Below, one piece after another: positions 58,384-64,000 of a stretch of 64,000 nucleotides of DNA (positions within the stretch are counted from its first letter, which is position 1; each line of letters begins with the position of its first letter). Source of the DNA: Bradyrhizobium sp. (lineage in GTDB: Bacteria; Pseudomonadota; Alphaproteobacteria; Rhizobiales; Xanthobacteraceae). Under the pieces are notes generated by a model. It worked only from the letters and a program-made list of their open reading frames with translations. It had not been told where the DNA came from and did not search any database. The position numbers and the translations under genes were made by a program. The stretch is taken from positions 1 to 64,000 of the forward strand of contig NZ_SSMW01000041.1 of the NCBI RefSeq assembly GCF_004799405.1, written 5' to 3'.

Positions 58384-58796
58384 CGATACCCCGCATCGTT
58401 GATGGCCTGGTTGCATCTGGCGCTGACGCCACGCGTCGCCGTCACCAGGCATCCGATGACCTTGCCGTCGCCCTTTGGAAGGCCCGTGCACAATTTGGAA
58501 ACCTCGCGTTCGCACATCTTGGGGACGGCAGCGTGCGCGGCGGCACGCTTCTGGATCGCATCGAAGGCCCCGATATAGTCGGTCTTGCATTGGGCCGACA
58601 TGCTGTCCTGATTGCGATAAAGGCAGTCCTTGAGGCGGTTCGCGTCGAGATTGACGCCACGGCAATTGGCATCGATATCCGCGCCGCAGCTCTTGCCGAG
58701 TATTGCGGTTGCGTCTTCGAAACTCATCGTCTCTGCCGACACCAGCGACGGCGCGGCGAGCAAAACAACCAGCAGAAGCGGTCTCACTGCGATCAT
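58380..58796 (-). CDS. Secreted cysteine-rich repeat protein (GLG1-like)
   Basis: A 138-residue exported protein with a signal peptide (ending SLVSA) and two cysteine-rich repeats (LGKSCGADIDANCRGV, MCEREVSKLCTGLPKGDG). The spacing CX8-10C...C resembles the GLG1/Cys_rich_FGFR repeat. Eight cysteines suggest four disulfides. Function unknown in bacteria. Its stop overlaps the start of the OmpA-like gene. Confidence 0.8.
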   Translation of the reverse strand: MIAVRPLLLVVLLAAPSLVSAETMSFEDATAILGKSCGADIDANCRGVNLDANRLKDCLYRNQDSMSAQCKTDYIGAFDAIQKRAAAHAAVPKMCEREVSKLCTGLPKGDGKVIGCLVTATRGVSARCNQAINDAGYR

Positions 58797-58843
58797 GGTT
58801 TCATCTCATACGATGAAGTCGTCGATAGTATTGCCGCGTGGTT

Positions 58844-59080
58844 TCAGCTCACATCAAACTGCTTGCCGAGATGGTCGCCGATCTGAACGATCATCGCGAC
58901 CGCTTCAGGATAGCCGGGTTTGGCGACCGTCGCCTCGTCTGCCGCGGTGCGGAATTCCCAGGAGTCTCCGCCACGCAGGACGGAAATGACGATACCGTCC
59001 GGCGCCTCGGGGACATGGACTTTCAGCTGCGCTCTGGCCATCGCAATGAGTTCGGCCTCGGTCTTGGCAGGTTTGCTCAT
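58844..59080 (-). CDS. Small conserved hypothetical protein (78 aa)
   Basis: A 78-residue cytoplasmic protein: TEAELIAMARAQLKVHVPEA, then VISVLRGGDSWEFRTAAD and a final IVQIGDHLGKQFDVS. It looks like a small alpha-beta fold of a conserved type. No function known; same strand as the coupled pair before it. Confidence 0.7.
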   Translation of the reverse strand: MSKPAKTEAELIAMARAQLKVHVPEAPDGIVISVLRGGDSWEFRTAADEATVAKPGYPEAVAMIVQIGDHLGKQFDVS

Positions 59081-59168
59081 GGTGACGGCTTCCTCCGGAT
59101 GGTCGGTTGCCGGTCAGGTTGCCGCGTCAATCCGGCTCTGTCGAGAGGGATCAAGGATGTAGAACCGG

Positions 59169-62100
59169 CTACCTTGCAGCGTTAACCCGCTTCAGCCCGA
59201 CGATCTCGGGCAATGAGCCGGTCGGAACCGGGTCGGCCTTGATTTCCGGCGGCAGTGTCGTCCTCGCGGTCGCGTCGGGGAATCGCGTCTTCATTTCCCG
59301 CAAGAATCCTTCCAGCGTGTCGACACTGGCCGCCATCCTGGCGATCTCGGCGAATTCGGCGCTGTTGCTGGCGGTCGGCCGGCTTGCGGTTTCAAACGCG
59401 GCGCGATCGGCCTCCCCGCTCATCAACGGCGCGTACTTTTCGCGGAACCGCGCCAGGCCGATGGCGTCCTCGGCCAGCGCGTAGCCGACCACCGCGCGGA
59501 TCACGTCGCCTTTCTCCACCAAATTGAGCGGTTTGAAATCGCGCCAGCGATCGGCGTAGTACAATTCGATCTGTTCGGAGGATTCACGCCAGCGCCGCGA
59601 CGCCCAATAGACGTCGGAGCGCAGCCGCACCGCTTCGCGGCCGGTGATGTTCGAGATGATGTCGAGCGCGAGATCGTGGCGGCCGATGTCGCATTGCGCG
59701 CGGGCTTCCAGCAACAATCGTTGCTGGCGCAATTCGCCCGACAGATCGGCGATGCGCGTGGTGCGAAGGGCTCCGATGGCGCGATCGGGCTTGCGGTTGG
59801 TCAGGTAGACCATCGCCAGGCGCGCAGCTACTTGCGCGCGCGCAGCACCTTCCAGCCGGTGATCGACCTGATACTGCAGCAGTTCGCTAGCCTGATCGAG
59901 CAGATCGACCGCGACCAGCCGGTCAGCCAGGCGGCGGATCATTTCGTCGCCGCGCCGGCCGATCGGCGTCAATTCGCGGTATTCGTAAAACAACCCGAGC
60001 GCATCGACCGGCGGCAGGTCGTCGCCTTTCGGACCGAGAAAGAGTTGCGCGAACAACGCCGCCGCGTCGTCCTGCGCCTGCCGGGACGCTTCCGCGTTGG
60101 GCTGCAGCCTGGTCGCGGTCCGCGCCGCGGCGAGCGATTCGCCATAGCGGCCGGTATCGGCATAGATGCGCGACATCATTTGCAGCGCCCGCACCTCGAG
60201 CCCGTCGCCGCGCCACGTCACCGCAAGCGTCTCTAGTCCGCGCAAGGCGTCGGCCTGGCTGATCTCGTCGCGTTTCTGCCGCAGCACGATCTCGAGCAGG
60301 CTGGCTTCGGCGGCGGCCGCCCGGTCCGGAGAGTCCGCCGCGATCCTGTACTGGTCCAGCGCGTCCTTGTCGTGCCCGAGCGCTTCGGCGAGCCGGCCGC
60401 GCAACACCGAGATCGCAGGCATCATCTCGGGTGACACGCCGACGACTTCGAGGTCGCTGCCCCGCTTGGCCGCGCCGGAATAGTCCTTGACCTCGAGCGA
60501 GGCACGCATCGCCTCCGCTATCACGATGCGCTGCAGATCGATCGGCAGCGAGGTAATGGCGAACTCGACGTTCTTGAATTTCTCCAGCGCCTCCACCCAT
60601 TTGCGCTGGCGCGCGCAGGCCAGCGCCTTCCATAGCTGCGAGTCGTAATTGGTTCCGATCGCCGGGTTGGCGAGGTCTTTCAGCCCCTGCTCGGGCCGGC
60701 CCATCAAGGTGCTCGCGACCGAATGCACGATCAGGGCGACGGGATCCTCCGTGCCCGGCCGGGCGTCCGCAAGCGCCAGATCGAGGATGGCCTTGGCTTC
60801 CGGATACATCCCGCGCGACATATAGAACCGCGCCAGGTCGATCCGCGCCGGCGTGCGCTGATCGGACTCGGCCATGCTTGTCGCCGCCGCCAGCGCGTCC
60901 CCCCGGGCGGCAAAGCCTTCCTCCTGGTTTTTGCGCCACTCGGCGACGTCGAAAATCGGCCGGGCGGCGATCGGCGCGCGTTCGGCTCCAACCTCGGCCG
61001 ATGACAGCGTCAGGCCGCCGGGCCTGCCGAGGATGACCTTGTCGGATGCGATCTCGGCGGTGACATCGTCGGAATTCGGATGAACCGCCACGCCGTGGAC
61101 CGATTCCAGCAGCGACATCTCGACAAAATCCTGCCGCTTGATGAAGCCGCGAACCGGCAGCGGCGCCGTCACCACCAGAAGCGTATCGCCGGCATCGGGA
61201 TCGACCAGCCGATGCAGCAGGCCGGGCCGGGCCAGCGGAACGGTGACGTTCGCAAGCAGGGGATCGCTGATGTTTCGGGTCGCCACCAATGGCTGCGTCG
61301 GGGTCTGCATCGTATCGGCAAAGCTGAGCGTCCAGCTCGCACCGGTCTGATCGTCGCCCGCCAGCGCGGGCATCTGGGGCCGGTTGAGGCGGATACGGAC
61401 GGCCTGGCCCCTGTACAGCGGCAACAGGCTGACATCGCCGATGATGGATCCGCCGGCGCGGCGGATCGGGTCGAGATCGAGCGGTCTGGTCGAATCGAAC
61501 ACCAGCCACACGGCGTCGGCGCGGCGAAACAACGCCGCCGGCGTAGCGGCGGCAAAGGAAAACGTCAGGCTCAGGCCGTCGTCGCTTCGCCTGGCGGCAA
61601 CCGTGCCGGGGACGGCGGCGGGTCCGGCTTTAGGCGGCGGTCCGGACCCGGCCAAAGTCGTTTTTGACGAAAGCTCCGTCACCGGCGCCGGCGTTTGCTT
61701 GGGCGCAGGCGGCGGGATCGACGCTTCCGGTGCGAGCGGCGTTTGGGGTGCTGACCCCGGCTTGATTTGGATGTTGGCTTCCTTGGCAAACGTCTCCGAC
61801 GTCAGCGGCGCGATCTCGGCCAACGGCCGCGACGGTGCGGGGTCAGTTGCGGGCCGCTCGAGCGCCGGAGCCGGCGAGGCGTCCGCTGCGGGCGACGGCA
61901 GTGGCTTTTCCGATTGCTGGAAGGCGACATCGACGATGTAGTTCTTATCTTCGCGGAACGAGTGCACGTCGACATCGCCGATCAGCGCCATTTCCACCGC
62001 GGACGATTCGCCTTCGTTCTTCTGGTTGATCGATGCAATGTTGGATGGCGCAGCGAGCTTGGCATCCGCCAGGTCGAAATTGAGCAAGCTATTGAACGAC

Positions 62101-62765
62101 AGCGTGAGTTTCTGGTCGTTCAACACCGACGAGACCCCGACGCCGTCAGGCATTTCAAACACGAACCGAACGAAAGTGGGCTGCACCGATGCCCGCACCC
62201 GGATCGGCGGGCGCTTCTTGGCTTCCTCCGCGGCGCGCTGCAGCCGCAAGGCGCGCTCGGCCAGGCGCGCGCGCTCGGATAGTTCACGGATCACCTCGGC
62301 CGGCAGGCCCGGCGCCATGCCGCTCCAGGAGTCGGGCAACAGATCGACGAATATCCGTTCGCCGGCCACCATGGTGTTGATCTTGACCCGGCGCGCCAAT
62401 GACAGCCGGATCGCGGTGCCGTCCGGATCGCGCCGTGCCGAAGCGACATAGTCGGGCACGGCGTCGGAAAGTTTCTCGACCGGAATATCAACCGGGCGCT
62501 TGAACCGGATCACGATGATGGAGCCGGCCGCGGTCACTTCGGAGTCGACATCCTCGGCGAGCTTGAGCACCAGCCGGGCGTAACCGTTGGCCGCCGAAAA
62601 CGTCGCCTCGCCCTTGACCGGATCGACCTGGCAGAGGCCTTGCGACAGCGAGCCGATCAGAACGAGGCCGGCCGCAGGCAACCACAATCCGCCGCGGCAG
62701 CGCCGGACCGTCCGCGCGCAGGCACGGACTAGCGAGCAGAATCCAGCGGCGGCCATCATTCCCAA
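59169..62765 (-). CDS. Large periplasmic TPR-containing protein in the flagellar cluster (1198 aa)
   Basis: An exported 1198-residue protein. A long N-region leads to a hydrophobic signal (LWLPAAGLVLIGSLSQGLCQ). Residues about 45-290 form AMIN-like beta domains (FSAANGYARLVLKLAEDVDS; RPVDIPVEKLSDAVPDYVAS), residues 290-410 a Pro/Ala linker, 410-590 a further beta domain, and 640-1150 helical TPR-like repeats. It lies between flagellar genes and behind a CtrA-type box, which suggests a motility-related or cell-pole function. In S. meliloti a periplasmic MotC helps MotB; an analogous role would be a guess here. Confidence 0.75.
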   Translation of the reverse strand: MGMMAAAGFCSLVRACARTVRRCRGGLWLPAAGLVLIGSLSQGLCQVDPVKGEATFSAANGYARLVLKLAEDVDSEVTAAGSIIVIRFKRPVDIPVEKLSDAVPDYVASARRDPDGTAIRLSLARRVKINTMVAGERIFVDLLPDSWSGMAPGLPAEVIRELSERARLAERALRLQRAAEEAKKRPPIRVRASVQPTFVRFVFEMPDGVGVSSVLNDQKLTLSFNSLLNFDLADAKLAAPSNIASINQKNEGESSAVEMALIGDVDVHSFREDKNYIVDVAFQQSEKPLPSPAADASPAPALERPATDPAPSRPLAEIAPLTSETFAKEANIQIKPGSAPQTPLAPEASIPPPAPKQTPAPVTELSSKTTLAGSGPPPKAGPAAVPGTVAARRSDDGLSLTFSFAAATPAALFRRADAVWLVFDSTRPLDLDPIRRAGGSIIGDVSLLPLYRGQAVRIRLNRPQMPALAGDDQTGASWTLSFADTMQTPTQPLVATRNISDPLLANVTVPLARPGLLHRLVDPDAGDTLLVVTAPLPVRGFIKRQDFVEMSLLESVHGVAVHPNSDDVTAEIASDKVILGRPGGLTLSSAEVGAERAPIAARPIFDVAEWRKNQEEGFAARGDALAAATSMAESDQRTPARIDLARFYMSRGMYPEAKAILDLALADARPGTEDPVALIVHSVASTLMGRPEQGLKDLANPAIGTNYDSQLWKALACARQRKWVEALEKFKNVEFAITSLPIDLQRIVIAEAMRASLEVKDYSGAAKRGSDLEVVGVSPEMMPAISVLRGRLAEALGHDKDALDQYRIAADSPDRAAAAEASLLEIVLRQKRDEISQADALRGLETLAVTWRGDGLEVRALQMMSRIYADTGRYGESLAAARTATRLQPNAEASRQAQDDAAALFAQLFLGPKGDDLPPVDALGLFYEYRELTPIGRRGDEMIRRLADRLVAVDLLDQASELLQYQVDHRLEGAARAQVAARLAMVYLTNRKPDRAIGALRTTRIADLSGELRQQRLLLEARAQCDIGRHDLALDIISNITGREAVRLRSDVYWASRRWRESSEQIELYYADRWRDFKPLNLVEKGDVIRAVVGYALAEDAIGLARFREKYAPLMSGEADRAAFETASRPTASNSAEFAEIARMAASVDTLEGFLREMKTRFPDATARTTLPPEIKADPVPTGSLPEIVGLKRVNAAR

Positions 62766-62839
62766 GGGGTCTTTCAGTTCAAAGATCCGGGCGGCGGGAC
62801 GCCCTCAGCCCCCGCGCATTTGAATCTAGAATTGCCGAT

Positions 62840-62854
62840 TTAAGGACCTGTTAA
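62840..62854. promoter_or_regulatory. CtrA-type box upstream of the 1198-aa gene
   Basis: TTAAGGACCTGTTAA is an exact TTAA-N7-TTAA match, 75 bp upstream of the start of the large periplasmic protein and just after the MotE stop. Same logic as the box at 55793: position and rarity make it a credible CtrA target. Confidence 0.65.
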
Positions 62855-62865
62855 TTATCCGGAGC

Positions 62866-63639
62866 TCAATTGGGCTTTTGCGGCAGCATCTTGCCTTCGA
62901 TCTTGGGCAGGTCGTCGGTGGACGCGGATTTGTCGGTCCCGGCGCGGCGCGCCATTTCGGTGGTGAGCTTCTCGGCGACCTCGGGCGACATCAGGCCCAA
63001 AATATCGGACATCTTGCGCGGCGCGATCTGCGAAGCGATCTCGAACAGCACCGGCATCTCGAGCCGGTCGAACACCTTGGCGGCGTCCTTCGGCTTCATG
63101 CCCTCATACATGGTGATGATGCCCTTGAAGCGGGCGGCTTCGGCATCGTTTTTCTGGGTGGTCGCGGCGGTGACCCGGGCTTCGATCGCCTTCATTTCCT
63201 CGACCCGGGCCTCGACCCGCTTTTCGGCGGCCTTGAGCAGGTTCTCGCGAATGTCGATTTCGCGCGCGCGCGCTTCCAGTTCCTGCCGCCGCGCCTGCAG
63301 CCGCTCGAGGATCGCGCGCTCGGACGGAGACACGCTCGGGCCCTGCTCGGGATACACCACGACGCCGTCGGGCTTTGCCACTTCGGGCGCGGCGACCACC
63401 GGTTTGGCGGCCTCCTCCTTGGGCGTCTCGTGAACCGAGCCCGTGACGTCCGCCGGGTCGGCTTTGCCTCCGCCCGGAAAATTGAAGGCTTCCTGCGCCC
63501 ATGACCGCCGGGTCTTCTGCGGCTGATAGTCGAACACATATCCGCCGTCGATCACGAGGCCCGCGACCTTCAGCACCGCGAGGCCGAAGATCGCGATCAG
63601 GACGACCGGCAGGACGCGAATGTCACGGAAGGACTTCAT
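62866..63639 (-). CDS. MotE-type flagellar protein with MgtE_N-like domain
   Basis: A 257-residue protein. It has a short N-terminal membrane anchor (VLPVVLIAIFGLAVLKVAGL), a Pro/Ala linker, a coiled coil (ERLQARRQELEARAREID; residues 105-170), and a C-terminal helical MgtE_N-like domain (MYEGMKPKDAAKVFDRLEMP, PRKMSDILGLMSPEVAEKL). MotE proteins chaperone the periplasmic motor protein MotC in rhizobia. Its start codon overlaps the stop of the DUF6468 gene (ATGA). Confidence 0.82.
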   Translation of the reverse strand: MKSFRDIRVLPVVLIAIFGLAVLKVAGLVIDGGYVFDYQPQKTRRSWAQEAFNFPGGGKADPADVTGSVHETPKEEAAKPVVAAPEVAKPDGVVVYPEQGPSVSPSERAILERLQARRQELEARAREIDIRENLLKAAEKRVEARVEEMKAIEARVTAATTQKNDAEAARFKGIITMYEGMKPKDAAKVFDRLEMPVLFEIASQIAPRKMSDILGLMSPEVAEKLTTEMARRAGTDKSASTDDLPKIEGKMLPQKPN

Positions 63640-64000
63640 GCGGCGAGGCCATCGGGCCTTCTACGGTCGGAGAACGCCTGGGCTGCGGCCGCAATGGCGC
63701 TGGCCGCCGATACCTTGGGCGCGGTCTGCTGCGCCTCGGCCGAAGGCCGCGCCGCGATTGCGATCTTCGACAGCCGCCGCAACACGTTGTCGCCTTCCAG
63801 CAGCTGCTTCTTCAACTGCAGCGACATCTGGCTTGCCGACGTAAGCTGATCGCCGAGGTTCTCGTTGACGTCGCGAACGGCGTGCTTGAGGCCGCCGATG
63901 GCGCGTTCGGCGATTTCGGTCGCCGTGATCAGTTCGGCGATCGTCGCCTTGAGCGAGTGCTCGTCCGCCTTCAGGCGCTGCAGCCGGCTGTTCAGCAGCA
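63636..64000 (-). CDS. DUF6468 family protein (3' part)
   Basis: The last 120 codons of a gene that enters from the right edge. The product contains LQRLKADEHSLKATIAELIT with ATEIAERAIGGLKHAVRDVN and LGDQLTSASQMSLQLKKQLL, a coiled-coil-like helical segment, and ends SDRRRPDGLAA. This matches DUF6468, a family that lies next to MotE and other flagellar genes in rhizobia. Its stop overlaps the MotE start. Confidence 0.75.
   Translation of the reverse strand, partial: LLNSRLQRLKADEHSLKATIAELITATEIAERAIGGLKHAVRDVNENLGDQLTSASQMSLQLKKQLLEGDNVLRRLSKIAIAARPSAEAQQTAPKVSAASAIAAAAQAFSDRRRPDGLAA

Overview
The window comes from a high-GC alphaproteobacterium, most likely Bradyrhizobium or a close relative in the Nitrobacteraceae. 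This rests on the gene families and order (icd, alaS, recA close together; cckA beside flagellar genes), an alphaproteobacterial GTTC-N7-GTTC SOS box at recA, CtrA-type TTAA-N7-TTAA boxes, the small secreted proteins, and dispersed palindromic repeats of the kind seen in these genomes. No rRNA, tRNA or CRISPR array was found. Species-level placement is inference.

Layout. 1-5.3 kb: an NrtA-type ABC transport system, a rhodanese, an acyl-CoA-dehydrogenase-like flavoprotein and an OsmC protein, with a divergent TetR regulator and a candidate operator. 5.4-12 kb: housekeeping genes (a TrmJ-DUF559 fusion, icd, two small conserved proteins, alaS). 12-16.6 kb: a tandem glycine riboswitch driving gcvT-gcvH-gcvP. 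16.9-19.2 kb: a frameshifted DUF1835-type gene, then recA with its terminator and SOS box. 19.2-25.6 kb: a lower-GC accessory stretch. It opens with a 2.18-kb IS1595-family transposon carrying passenger genes and flanked by an 8-bp target duplication. A chain of very small genes follows, separated by hairpin terminators and by blocks of short TGTCCTAATTT / TGGCCTA repeats. 25.6-33 kb: small secreted and PilZ proteins, a Crp/Fnr regulator and several decayed cyclic-di-GMP genes.

33-49.4 kb: mixed metabolism and regulation. This includes a GNAT-cupin pair, NIPSNAP and DsbA-like proteins, a SET-domain methyltransferase with a lysine-rich tail, and a TetR regulator with two near-identical promoter/operators in front of a carotenoid oxygenase and a membrane-protein/YciB pair. 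A class I fumarase, a GST and a Tim44-domain protein complete it. 49.5-64 kb: cckA, then flagellar export and rod genes (flgB-flgC-fliE-fliQ-fliR-flhB on the minus strand, fliO-fliP on the plus strand), an OmpA-like protein, a 1198-residue periplasmic protein, a MotE-type protein and a DUF6468 protein. CtrA-type boxes lie in front of flgB and of the 1198-residue gene. This ties the block to the CckA-CtrA pathway whose kinase is encoded beside it.

At least five reading frames between 17 and 33 kb look shifted or broken, while the core genes on either side are intact. I read this as local gene decay, although indel errors in the assembly cannot be excluded from sequence alone.
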